DNA of 10,681 nucleotides from Spirochaetia bacterium (GTDB taxonomy: Bacteria; Spirochaetota; Spirochaetia; Sphaerochaetales; Sphaerochaetaceae), in contig SABI01000069.1 of the NCBI GenBank assembly GCA_009929055.1, positions 1-10,681 of the forward strand, read 5' to 3'. A program made the translations under genes and the position numbers. The notes beneath the pieces were generated by a model, which was not told the origin of the DNA, did no database searches, and saw nothing but the letters and a program-made list of their open reading frames with translations. Positions 1-6,892 of the stretch are shown here, piece after piece. Numbering within the stretch: the first letter of the stretch is position 1; every line of letters starts with the position of its first letter.

Positions 1-188
1 TAGTAGTACCCTGACCATCCGTCAGAAATTTTACCCACCTTTAACATTTTTAAGTCTCTTGAAAGGGTAGCCTGAGTAACAGTAAATCCACTTTCAGCTA
101 ATAGTTCTAATAACATATCTTGATTGTCGATTCTGTTATTCTTTATCAACTCTTTTACCACCGAAAGTCTATTATGACGTTCTTTCAT
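1..188 (-). CDS. argR: Arginine repressor ArgR, N-terminal part (cut by window edge)
   Basis: This is the first 62 codons of a gene that runs off the left edge. ArgR is the arginine-responsive hexameric repressor/activator of arginine metabolism. The visible part is its winged-helix DNA-binding domain: MKERHNRLSVVKELI, then the recognition-helix signature TVTQATLSRDLK at residues 36-47, then the wing with SDGWSGYY at residues 55-62. Compare QATxSRDIKEL and the DG-containing wing of E. coli AhrC/ArgR-type proteins. The arginine-binding oligomerisation domain is outside the window. The start is an ATG at 188-186 with a GGAG Shine-Dalgarno at 198-195, 6 bases away. It is divergent from lemA. Two ARG-box-like sites upstream suggest autoregulation. 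The family call is strong; whether the gene is intact cannot be seen. Confidence 0.87.
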   Translation of the reverse strand, partial: MKERHNRLSVVKELIKNNRIDNQDMLLELLAESGFTVTQATLSRDLKMLKVGKISDGWSGYY

Positions 189-201
189 CTCTTTCTCCAG
201 T

Positions 202-237
202 TGGATATTTATTCTTTAATTTCTGTATGAATATACA
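202..237. promoter_or_regulatory. Tandem ARG-box-like sites upstream of argR
   Basis: Two 14-mers resemble the ARG-box core TGAATWWWWATTCA. TGGATATTTATTCT at 202-215 matches 12 of 14 positions and TGTATGAATATACA at 224-237 matches 11 of 14. Their centres are 22 bases apart, close to the 21-base spacing (two helical turns) of the paired boxes that ArgR hexamers bind in E. coli. A weak minus-strand promoter lies in the same place: TTGTAT at 238-233, 16 bases, AAGAAT at 216-211. Bound ArgR would therefore cover the argR promoter. The matches are counted from sequence; binding is inferred, and AT-rich DNA makes chance matches likelier. Confidence 0.5.
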
Positions 238-323
238 ATACTATAGATGAAAAGACAAGAAGATTTACTAGACGGGAAAAGATGGGTGAAGTATGATGTG
301 GTATATATGACATAAGGAGAAAA

Positions 324-884
324 ATGGAAATGACATTAATCATTATTGCAGTTGTTTTATTGTTAATCGTAGTATACGGAGTAGGTGTATATAACAAACT
401 CATCAGATTACGGAATCAAAGTGAAGAATCTGGCGCAGCAATTGATGCCCATCTTAAAAAAAGATATGACCTTATCCCCAATATTGTTGAAACAGTAAAA
501 GGATATGCTTCTCATGAAAAAGAGACCCTTGTTGGGGTAATTGAAGCGAGAAATAAAGCAATGGCTGCGACTACTCTTGTTGAAAAAAATGATGCAGCAA
601 ATGCCTTTAGTTCGACGTTAAAATCATTGTTTGCTTTATCTGAGAGCTATCCAGACCTTAAAGCTAACCAAGGATTTCTAGATTTGCAAAAACAATTACA
701 AATGATTGAAGATGAACTTCTTCATGCAAGAAAATATTATAATGCAGTAGTGAGTGACATTAATACAATCATTCAAACTGTTCCAAGCTCGATTGTTGCC
801 TCTCTTACCCACTTTGAAAAACTTCCCTATTTGGCAATAGAGGAGGAAGCTCGTGAACGTGTTTCAGTCTCTTTTTCGAAATAA
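324..884 (+). CDS. lemA: LemA family membrane-anchored protein
   Basis: This 186-residue protein has the usual LemA length. One N-terminal membrane segment (residues 4-23) anchors a helical domain. The family hallmark spans residues 23-69: YNKLIRLRNQ, then IDAHLKKRYDLIPNIVETVK, then GYASHEKETL. The segment after it, with SESYPDLKANQGFLDLQKQL and NAVVSDINTIIQTVP, is also typical of LemA. The molecular role of the family is unsettled; it is usually linked to the envelope and often sits beside Gly-rich membrane proteins, as it does here. The ATG at 324 has AAGGAG at 314-319, only 4 bases away. The ATG at 330 (third codon) would have 10-base spacing and is the alternative. The 3' end overlaps the next gene by 32 bases, so the two are surely co-transcribed and probably co-translated. 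Confidence 0.93.
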   Translation: MEMTLIIIAVVLLLIVVYGVGVYNKLIRLRNQSEESGAAIDAHLKKRYDLIPNIVETVKGYASHEKETLVGVIEARNKAMAATTLVEKNDAANAFSSTLKSLFALSESYPDLKANQGFLDLQKQLQMIEDELLHARKYYNAVVSDINTIIQTVPSSIVASLTHFEKLPYLAIEEEARERVSVSFSK

Positions 885-2745
885 ACAACGTAATAAAAGG
901 GTTTTATTACTAATAATACTGCTCATATCCTCTCTTTCGATTGTAAGTGCTGCTGAATACACCATTGATTCATTTGATACTACTATTACAATAACTAAGA
1001 AAGGGTATTACGATATTAGTGAAACAGCCACTCTTACCTTCAATGTTCCTAAACATGGGTTTTTCCGTTCACTTCCCACCTTCTTTAGTATAGGTGAGCA
1101 AGGAAATACTATATATGCTCGAGTCTCTAAGATAAGGGCAAGTGATGAATTAGATGTATCACGCTCATCTCAAGATGTTACGATGAGGCTAGGAAGTGCA
1201 AATCGAACTCTTATTGGAACTCATGAGTATGATATCTCTTATCGCTATGATATTGGTGAAGATCGGTTTGAAGATAGTGATGAGTTTTATTACAATATTA
1301 TTGGGGTTGATTGGCAAGAGCCAATAAAAGAGACCTCTTTTACCCTCATTTTCCCATTTCCTGTTGATAAAAATAAGATTCATTTTAATCGAGGAGTATA
1401 TGGAACAGTTGGCAATAAAGGGGTAAATTGGACTATTGATGAAACTTCTACAAAAATTACTGGTAGTGTTGATACCCTTCAAGAAGGGGAAGCTGTAACT
1501 ATTAGAGTAGAACTTCCTGATGGCTATTATCTAAAAAGAACTAACTTTCAACTCCTTTTTGCCCCAATAGCACTCCTTCTTACATTGTTTGTATTAGTGG
1601 TTGCTATAAAATGGTGGAATCGATATGGCAAAGATAAAGACCTTATTATTGTTCCTCAGTTTTATCCCCCAGAAGGCATCTCTCCTATGGATGCTGGATA
1701 TATTATTGATGGACAACTAGATCCTCATGATGTGACGAGTATGCTCTTTTACTGGGCTGATAAAGGCTCTGTCACTATTATAGAGGAGAAGAAAAAAGTC
1801 TCTTTTGTAAAAGGAAAACCTTTGAGTAAGCCCTCTAGTCATGAAGAGATGCTATTTAATAGATTCTTTGCCCTTGGAAACAATGGCGTTGTTACTGAAA
1901 AAGATCTAACTGGTGAATTTTCTAAAGTGTACGTGAATGTGCAGGGTAAAATAGGAAGCTTCTATACCAAAGATAAAAGCCTTAGCAACAAGACTTCTAC
2001 CACAAAAGCTCGCCTTATCACCCTTTTTACTTTTATTCCAATCCTTTCTATTCCATTAGTGATGACCCTCAACTATGTAGGTATTTCGACCCTCATCATA
2101 GGTGGAGTTGCCCTATTGTATATGATTATCAATGCTACCCTATTTTATACAATGTTTAGAAAGTGGCACATTAGAAAAAAAGCCTCTAAGTTTATGTTTG
2201 GCCTCATTCTGGTGATTATTTTCTTTGTTTTTGTAATAGTTTTATTTGGATTTGCTCTGTTTGTCACCACAGAAAGAACTCTTTCATACATTTCTATCCC
2301 AATTGCCCTTCTTTCAATTCTTTTATTATCACTCTTCTCTGTTATCACCACTCAGCGTAGTGCTTATGGGGTAGAGATGTTAGAAAAAGTATTAGGACTG
2401 AGAGACTTTATCGAAAAAGTAGAATTAGATGAACTAAAGAGGATGATTGATAAAGATCCTTCTTACTATTATAAGATCTTATCTTTTGCGATTGTTCTTG
2501 GGTTGGAAAAGAAGTGGGCAAAGAAATTTAGCTCATTCACCCTAGAGGCACCTACTTGGTATGCAGGTGATGCTTTATTGTTTAATTCTCTTGCCCTTAG
2601 CGCAATGGTGAATAGGGCTGACTCTTCTCTTATTTCGAATCTTGCTCCAAAAGGGAGCTCAACAGGTCCTGGCGGGCACTCATTTGGTGGTTCTGGTGGA
2701 TTTAGTGGTGGTGGATTCGGAGGCGGTGGAGGCGGCGCCTGGTAA
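853..2745 (+). CDS. DUF2207 membrane protein with Gly-rich tail
   Basis: This 630-residue protein starts at GTG 853, fixed by a perfect AGGAGG at 841-846 with 6-base spacing. A signal peptide (residues 15-34, ending VSAAE) leads into an exported DUF2207-type beta domain (about 35-225). It contains YTIDSFDTTITITKKGYYDI and the HGFFRSLP motif. A membrane segment at 235-253 follows, then a cytoplasmic domain with FYPPEGISPMDAGYIIDG and DVTSMLFYWADKG. Four more hydrophobic segments lie near 386-404, 408-431, 446-471 and 477-497. A conserved block from 506 reads YGVEMLEKVLGLRDFI and ILSFAIVLGLEKKWAKKF. The tail (601-630) is almost all Gly and Ser and ends GGAW. LemA-DUF2207 pairs are common in bacteria; an envelope role is likely but the biochemistry is unknown. 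Confidence 0.9.
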   Translation: MNVFQSLFRNKQRNKRVLLLIILLISSLSIVSAAEYTIDSFDTTITITKKGYYDISETATLTFNVPKHGFFRSLPTFFSIGEQGNTIYARVSKIRASDELDVSRSSQDVTMRLGSANRTLIGTHEYDISYRYDIGEDRFEDSDEFYYNIIGVDWQEPIKETSFTLIFPFPVDKNKIHFNRGVYGTVGNKGVNWTIDETSTKITGSVDTLQEGEAVTIRVELPDGYYLKRTNFQLLFAPIALLLTLFVLVVAIKWWNRYGKDKDLIIVPQFYPPEGISPMDAGYIIDGQLDPHDVTSMLFYWADKGSVTIIEEKKKVSFVKGKPLSKPSSHEEMLFNRFFALGNNGVVTEKDLTGEFSKVYVNVQGKIGSFYTKDKSLSNKTSTTKARLITLFTFIPILSIPLVMTLNYVGISTLIIGGVALLYMIINATLFYTMFRKWHIRKKASKFMFGLILVIIFFVFVIVLFGFALFVTTERTLSYISIPIALLSILLLSLFSVITTQRSAYGVEMLEKVLGLRDFIEKVELDELKRMIDKDPSYYYKILSFAIVLGLEKKWAKKFSSFTLEAPTWYAGDALLFNSLALSAMVNRADSSLISNLAPKGSSTGPGGHSFGGSGGFSGGGFGGGGGGAW

Positions 2746-2752
2746 AAAGGTG

Positions 2753-2787
2753 AAAAAAAGACCACCTGAACTAAATCAAGTGGTCTT
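2753..2787 (-). terminator. Rho-independent terminator of the RRM gene
   Basis: Read on the minus strand, AAGACCAC (2787-2780) pairs perfectly with GTGGTCTT (2765-2758). A further 3-bp TGA/TCA extension lies inside after one mismatch, and the loop is about 6 bases. The stem runs straight into T residues at 2757-2753. It lies 24 bases after the stop of the RRM gene. On the plus strand no T-run follows, so it would end the DUF2207 transcript poorly, if at all. Confidence 0.85.
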
Positions 2788-2810
2788 CACATGTACTACT
2801 ACAGGGACAA

Positions 2811-3086
2811 TTAGTCTCTGTAGCTTCTGCTTGGTCGTGGTTTAGCAATGGCTTCGTTTACACGAAGATTGCGTCCAGCGAATTCTTTTCCATCAAGTTG
2901 GGAAATTGCAGCTTCTGCAGCTGAGTCTTCTTCCATCTCAACAAAACCAAAGCCTTTTGGGCGATGAGTTTCTCTGTCAATGATGATGTTTGCACTCAAT
3001 ACTGTTCCGTACTGTGAGAAAAGGTCCCGAAGTTCTTCTTCGGATGTGGCGTAGCTCATGTTGCCAACATAGATTTTTTTTGCCAT
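2811..3086 (-). CDS. Small single-RRM RNA-binding protein
   Basis: This 91-residue protein is essentially one RNA recognition motif. RNP2 is IYVGNM at residues 5-10 and RNP1 is KGFGFVEM at residues 44-51, with the aromatic residues that stack on RNA bases (Tyr6, Phe46, Phe48). Helix 1 (TSEEELRDLFSQYG), the IIDRET loop and the closing AGRNLRVNEA strand are all present. A short basic tail follows, KPRPSRSYRD. Bacterial proteins of this size are known from cyanobacteria, spirochaetes and Bacteroidetes, where some respond to cold; the RNA target here is unknown. The ATG has GAAGGA at 3098-3093, 6 bases away. The gene is monocistronic, with its own terminator and an unusual palindromic promoter. 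Confidence 0.95.
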   Translation of the reverse strand: MAKKIYVGNMSYATSEEELRDLFSQYGTVLSANIIIDRETHRPKGFGFVEMEEDSAAEAAISQLDGKEFAGRNLRVNEAIAKPRPSRSYRD

Positions 3087-3098
3087 AAAGCATCCTTC

Positions 3099-3117
3099 AC
3101 AGGTATTATATACCTGT
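3099..3117 (-). promoter_or_regulatory. Palindrome containing the -10 box of the RRM gene
   Basis: Perfect 8-bp arms, ACAGGTAT (3099-3106) and ATACCTGT (3110-3117), flank a 3-base centre. On the minus strand the middle contains TATAAT at 3110-3105, an exact -10 consensus. A start about 7 bases beyond it would fall near 3098, giving a leader of about 12 bases that begins at the Shine-Dalgarno. No good -35 is visible (ATGAAG at 3135-3130 is 19 bases away). The palindrome thus looks like an operator over the -10 box. If transcription starts further upstream, it would instead form a hairpin touching the ribosome site. Confidence 0.6.
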
Positions 3118-3280
3118 TTTTTATTATTGCTTCATTTGGCGGCATGTTTGGTTCAAATTAATCGGTCTGTTGGGAATACGAACTAAACGACTCAAAAAAA
3201 AACGTGATTAAAAGACCCACCTGCAACTCAAAAACGAAAGCATGTTTACCATACCATGCAACTTTATTCCTGTCAATATA

Positions 3281-3309
3281 TTGCAAAATTGTCAAATACA
3301 TCTTATATT
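3281..3309 (+). promoter_or_regulatory. Sigma-70-type promoter for the kinase pair
   Basis: TTGCAA (3281-3286) and TATATT (3304-3309) are separated by exactly 17 bases. The -35 matches consensus at 4 of 6 positions and the -10 at 5 of 6. Transcription would begin about 7 bases after the -10, at 3316, which is the A of an in-frame ATG. This decides between two possible starts of the downstream gene and predicts a leaderless transcript. Confidence 0.5.
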
Positions 3310-3315
3310 CGAAAA

Positions 3316-3984
3316 ATGAATATAAATGGTTTAGTACTTTCATTTGGGTTTATCGGGGTTGTAGTTGGTATAGGAGTGCTAATGTCTCGTAGTGAGAAGA
3401 TCTCAGCTGAGGTTGTTCGAAAGTTTATCCATATCGCAGTATCTAACTGGTGGTTTATTCTTTTAGTCTCATTTGACACTCTTGGTCAAGCGATCATTGG
3501 TCCAATTTTCTTTATTCTCGCAAACGGGGCTGCTGTCTTTACAGGGCTAGCAGATGTTCTTGGAGAAAAAGATTTAAAAAGAAATTTGGGATTAGTCTAC
3601 TTTCCTATTTCTCTCCTTATATTAGTAATTCTTGCATTTACTAACACAATTCCATTATGGGCAAGCACCATTGGTGTATTTGTGATGGGATACGGGGATG
3701 GATTAGCTGCTCTATTGGGAAGCTATTATGGAAAGAAAAAATTATTTGGTAAGAAATCATATGTTGGCTCAATTGTTGTGTTTGTTGTAACATTTATTGT
3801 GATCCTTCTTGCCTCTCTCTATTTTAAAGTAGGTAACCCGTTAACGGGAACCTGGATAATTCGAACTCTTATAATTTCAATACTTGCCACAATAATTGAA
3901 TTGTTTACCCCTACTGGTCTCGACAATCTTACTCTTCCAATTGGAGTTGCCCTTATTTCTTCCTTATTGTTAGGTCCACTATGA
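3316..3984 (+). CDS. VTE5/SEC59-type polyprenol (phytol/dolichol-like) kinase
   Basis: This 222-residue polytopic membrane protein belongs to the CTP-dependent polyprenol kinase family (phytol kinase VTE5, dolichol kinase SEC59, related to CdsA). Family marks are RKFIHI (35-40) followed by NWW (44-46), GLVYFP (92-97), the nucleotide-site motif GYGDGLAALLGSYYGKK (125-141), KKSYVGSIV (146-154), and the C-terminal ELFTPTGLDNLTLP (195-208). It probably phosphorylates an isoprenoid alcohol at the cytoplasmic membrane; the substrate cannot be read from sequence. The frame is open from an ATG at 3256, but that gives a non-family polar extension with no ribosome site. I prefer ATG 3316, where the first membrane helix begins at once and a promoter ends exactly. 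Its stop overlaps the next start as ATGA. CdsA-like lipid activation is the alternative. Confidence 0.8.
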   Translation: MNINGLVLSFGFIGVVVGIGVLMSRSEKISAEVVRKFIHIAVSNWWFILLVSFDTLGQAIIGPIFFILANGAAVFTGLADVLGEKDLKRNLGLVYFPISLLILVILAFTNTIPLWASTIGVFVMGYGDGLAALLGSYYGKKKLFGKKSYVGSIVVFVVTFIVILLASLYFKVGNPLTGTWIIRTLIISILATIIELFTPTGLDNLTLPIGVALISSLLLGPL

Positions 3985-4799
3985 GTAGTGAACTAATGGC
4001 AATTCTTATTCCAGTTCTTGTAAATGCAGCAGTTCTTGTGGTGGCAACAGTGCTTCAACTATTAACAATTTCTGGTGGTATAAGTGCTTTTCTTCTTGGA
4101 TCTATTATCTATTACTTTACAGGGTTCAAAGGGTGGGTTCTCCTTATTTTCTTTTTTGTTTCTGCAAATATTATTGGAAAATTAGGAAGATTTGTCCGTG
4201 CAGTCGATACTTCTAAAATTCATAAAAAAGGAAGTAAGCGAGATTGGGTTCAAGTTTTTGCTAATGGAGGGATTGCTGGTGTTTCAGCTCTGTTGTATGG
4301 ACTAACAGGGGACTTAGTCGCCCTTACTATGTTTGGAGCATCTCTTGCAGCAAGTACTTCCGACACATGGGCAAGTGAAGCTGGAATCCTCTCTGCAACT
4401 CCCCCTGTTTCAATCATTACCTTTAAACCAGTTCCTCCTGGAATGAGTGGTGGTATTTCATGGGTTGGCAGCGTGAGTGCTGTCGCTGGGTCTCTCCTTA
4501 TAGGGAGCTCTTGGTATAATGCCTACTCATCAGGAGAGAATATCAAGCTGATGATGCTTGCAGCGATTATCACAGTGAGTGGGGTTGTTGGTTCGTTTGC
4601 TGATAGTTATTTAGGGGCTACTATTCAAGGTCACTATTGGGATCCAGAGAACAATCTCATTACTGAAAGAAGTAGTCAGGATGGTATTCCTTTTGAGCTT
4701 TGCCGGGGAATTCGTTGGATTGATAACGATATGGTAAATTTAATAAGTAATGTTATTGCTGTTCTTTTTGCCACGACTATCGCATTCATTATCCTCTAA
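3981..4799 (+). CDS. DUF92/TMEM19 family membrane protein (VTE6-like phytyl-phosphate kinase homologue)
   Basis: This 272-residue integral membrane protein carries the DUF92 (TIGR00297-type) signatures in order. They are KRDWVQVFANGG (86-97), AASTSDTWASEAG (123-135), PGMSGGISWVGSVSAVAGS (153-171) and GSFADSYLGATIQ (204-216). The C-terminal RWIDNDMVNLISN (245-257) matches the family's W-x-NN-x-VN ending. The plant member VTE6 phosphorylates phytyl-phosphate to the diphosphate, the step after VTE5; most bacterial members are untested. The start ATG overlaps the upstream stop by 4 bases (3981-3984), implying translational coupling with the VTE5-like gene. Together they could convert an isoprenoid alcohol to its diphosphate. 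No clear terminator follows. Confidence 0.87.
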   Translation: MSSELMAILIPVLVNAAVLVVATVLQLLTISGGISAFLLGSIIYYFTGFKGWVLLIFFFVSANIIGKLGRFVRAVDTSKIHKKGSKRDWVQVFANGGIAGVSALLYGLTGDLVALTMFGASLAASTSDTWASEAGILSATPPVSIITFKPVPPGMSGGISWVGSVSAVAGSLLIGSSWYNAYSSGENIKLMMLAAIITVSGVVGSFADSYLGATIQGHYWDPENNLITERSSQDGIPFELCRGIRWIDNDMVNLISNVIAVLFATTIAFIIL

Positions 4800-4843
4800 G
4801 AATAGTTCCAATAGCAAAAAACTATCCCCACTAGCATAAAAAA

Positions 4844-4872
4844 TTGGTTTCAGTATAGTATAGCCATAATAT
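4844..4872 (+). promoter_or_regulatory. Possible promoter of the glycerate kinase gene
   Basis: TTGGTT (4844-4849) is followed after 17 bases by TAATAT (4867-4872). An overlapping CATAAT at 4865-4870 is a better -10, but with 15-base spacing. Either would give a leader of about 15-20 bases before the ribosome site. A break from the upstream pair is plausible because 94 bases separate the genes. The match is weak in AT-rich DNA. Confidence 0.3.
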
Positions 4873-4893
4873 TTTCACGTTGGAGAGGTTGTT

Positions 4894-6027
4894 ATGAAAA
4901 AATGTATTTTAATACCAGACTCATTTAAAGGAACTATGAGTTCATCCCAAGTGTGTTCCATTATGAAAGATGCAATTCACACCTACTATAAAGATGCTGA
5001 GGTTCATAGTATCCCTGTTGCCGATGGTGGAGAAGGTACTGTTGATTCATTTTTAGAAGCTGTTGGTGGTGAAAAAGTTATATGTACTGTTACAGGCCCC
5101 CATTTTGAAAAGATAGAATCTTTTTATGGGATTATTGATGACACTACAGCAATTATAGAAATGGCGAGCTGTGCAGGATTACCTTTAGTAGGAGATGATC
5201 TTCGTACCCATCAAGCGACTACCTTTGGAGTAGGGGAATTGATGTTACATGCAGTCTCTAAGGGATGCAAAAAGATTGTTGTTGGTCTTGGTGGAAGTGC
5301 CACTACTGATGGAGGAACAGGGGCTGCTGCCGCTGTTGGAGTCTCTTTTTATAATAAGAAAGGAGAAACATTTATCCCAACAGGGGAGACTTTAACAGAA
5401 ATTGCCTCTATTGATAGGACAACAAGAAACCCTCTGTTAGATGATATTGAAATTGTTACTATGTGTGATATCGATAATCCCCTCTATGGAGAGCAAGGAG
5501 CTGCGTATATCTTTGGCCCCCAAAAGGGTGCTGATGAGGAAATGATCCTCTTTTTAGATAATGCGTTGCAACACCTCTCTTATGTAGTGAAAGAATCTCT
5601 CAATGTTGATATCTCTGTTCTTCCTGGTTCAGGAGCCGCTGGTGGTATGGGGGGAGGTATGGTTGCTTTTCTTGGTTCTTCATTAGAGATGGGAATTGAA
5701 GTAGTCCTTGATACTGTTAATTTTGATACCCTCCTTAAGGATACCGATATGGTATTTACAGGAGAAGGGAAAATAGATGTTCAGAGTTTAAGGGGAAAAG
5801 TTGTTATTGGTATTGCCCGAAGAACTAAAAAACAATCAGTTCCTCTTGTAGCTATTGTTGGTGATATTGGTGATACCATAGAAGCAGCATATGAAGAGGG
5901 AGTGAGTGCTATTTTTAGTATTAACCGGGTAGCAAAAGATTTTCCCAAAATTAAACATCGCGCAAAAAGTGATATGGCCCTTACAATGGATAACTTGATT
6001 CGCTTTGTCCAACGACTTGGTTTTTAA
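4894..6027 (+). CDS. glxK: Glycerate kinase (GarK/GlxK family)
   Basis: This 377-residue protein has the full length for the family, which phosphorylates D-glycerate with ATP (usually to 2-phosphoglycerate), feeding glycolysis from glyoxylate, sugar-acid or serine breakdown. Visible motifs are PDSFKGTMSS (8-17), PVADGGEGT (41-49), GLGGSATTDGGTGAAAA (131-147) and CDIDNPLYGEQGAAYIFGPQ (191-210). Further on are PGSGAAGGMGGGM (244-256) and TGEGKIDVQSLRGKV (289-303). The ATG has GGAGAGG at 4882-4888, 5 bases away. It is a cytoplasmic enzyme, apparently transcribed alone. The last 47 bases overlap the 3' end of the convergent polyferredoxin gene and no plus-strand terminator is visible after it. 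Nothing nearby belongs to glycerate metabolism, so its pathway context is open. Confidence 0.96.
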   Translation: MKKCILIPDSFKGTMSSSQVCSIMKDAIHTYYKDAEVHSIPVADGGEGTVDSFLEAVGGEKVICTVTGPHFEKIESFYGIIDDTTAIIEMASCAGLPLVGDDLRTHQATTFGVGELMLHAVSKGCKKIVVGLGGSATTDGGTGAAAAVGVSFYNKKGETFIPTGETLTEIASIDRTTRNPLLDDIEIVTMCDIDNPLYGEQGAAYIFGPQKGADEEMILFLDNALQHLSYVVKESLNVDISVLPGSGAAGGMGGGMVAFLGSSLEMGIEVVLDTVNFDTLLKDTDMVFTGEGKIDVQSLRGKVVIGIARRTKKQSVPLVAIVGDIGDTIEAAYEEGVSAIFSINRVAKDFPKIKHRAKSDMALTMDNLIRFVQRLGF

Positions 6028-6892
6028 ATATATCTTTGCCATGAATTATTGCCCCGTGGGGACATGCTGCTATGCAATCCCCACAGCGTATACAAGCGCT
6101 ACTGTTTGGGGTTATATAGACGGGAATATCTAGTTTACATGTTATTTGGCAAACTTTGCATTTAGTACATTTTTCTTCATCAATTTTGAAACGGTACAGC
6201 GCTATTGGATTAAACAGACCGTAGATAGCCCCTAAGGGGCACATATAGCGGCAAAATGGGCGATAAATAACAATAGAAGAGAATACTACAAAGGCAAGAA
6301 TTAAATTCTTCCAAGCAAAAAGCCACCCTACTGCACTCCTTAATCCTTCATTACCAATCATAAGAAGAAGTCCAGAAAGAGTTCCTGAAGGACAAATGTA
6401 TGCACAAAAAGCGGGACTTCCTTGTCCAAGAAAATCTACAACATACATGGGAATTAAAAATACGAAGACAACTAGCAATAGATAACGAAATTTCTCGAGA
6501 TACTTTTCTCCCGGGAGTCGGTGCTTTTTGAATTTCTTTAAGAAGGGAATTTTATATAAAAGATCTTGAAGATAGCCAAAAGGGCATGCCCAACCACAGA
6601 TAAATCTCCCACTCGCAGCACCAACCGCAGCTAAATACCCAATGATATAGAAAGAAAAGGACTTTCCTCGTGAGCCAATTACTGCTTGAAGAGAGCCTAT
6701 AGGACAAGAGCCGAGGGCTCCAGGACATGCATAGCAGTTAAGACCTGGAACACAAAAAGCCTTGGTTCCCCCTTGAAAGATCTTTCCTTCAATAAAGCCT
6801 ATGATATAGGCATTGGAAATAATAGCCGTTAAAAGTTGCACTAAAGAGCGTCTATTGTCGTGTTTTTTTAATCGTTTACTAGCCAAGGCCAA
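5981..6892 (-). CDS. Membrane polyferredoxin, 4Fe-4S binding (NapH/NosR-like)
   Basis: This is a polytopic membrane protein with many cysteines. Numbered from the proposed TTG start (303 residues), the motifs are CVPGLNCYACPGALGSCPIG (47-66), CGWACPFGYLQDLL (99-112), CAYICPSGTL (163-172) and CRYMCPLGAIYG (214-225). Two ferredoxin motifs follow, at Cys242/245/248/252 and Cys267/270/273/277. The repeated CxxxCP motifs at membrane-helix ends are typical of NapH/NosR/CcoG relatives that pass electrons across or along the membrane. The frame is open to an ATG at 6958 with a possible AGGAAG site, but those first 22 codons overlap the CXXC-peptide gene in another frame and are not family-like. TTG 6892 (or TTG 6886) removes most of that overlap and places the start near SKRLKKHDNRRSLVQLL. 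It is the last gene of the minus-strand block, downstream of tlpA and the CXXC gene. Function as electron donor to them is inferred. Confidence 0.85.
   Translation of the reverse strand: MALASKRLKKHDNRRSLVQLLTAIISNAYIIGFIEGKIFQGGTKAFCVPGLNCYACPGALGSCPIGSLQAVIGSRGKSFSFYIIGYLAAVGAASGRFICGWACPFGYLQDLLYKIPFLKKFKKHRLPGEKYLEKFRYLLLVVFVFLIPMYVVDFLGQGSPAFCAYICPSGTLSGLLLMIGNEGLRSAVGWLFAWKNLILAFVVFSSIVIYRPFCRYMCPLGAIYGLFNPIALYRFKIDEEKCTKCKVCQITCKLDIPVYITPNSSACIRCGDCIAACPHGAIIHGKDIFKNQVVGQSESSYPL

Noticed and set aside
2469..2845. Proline-rich minus-strand frame and Val-rich plus-strand frame over the Gly-rich tail
   Set aside because: They are shadows of the GGT/GGC repeats of the DUF2207 tail, with no start signals of their own.
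3123..3255. Possible small RNA or tRNA between the RRM and polyprenol kinase genes
   Set aside because: It has a GTTCGTATTCCC stretch and long A-runs, but no cloverleaf and no stem preceding a T-run on either strand.
3240..3259. GCATG/CATGC inverted repeat upstream of the polyprenol kinase
   Set aside because: A 5-bp arm with a 10-base loop is too weak to call an operator or terminator without other copies.
3256..3315. In-frame N-terminal extension of the polyprenol kinase from ATG 3256
   Set aside because: It has no ribosome site, a polar non-family sequence, and covers the best promoter; ATG 3316 begins directly with the first membrane helix.
4802..4825. ATAGTT/AACTAT hairpin after the DUF92 gene as a terminator
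   Set aside because: Only six A/T-rich pairs, a 12-base loop and no T-run.
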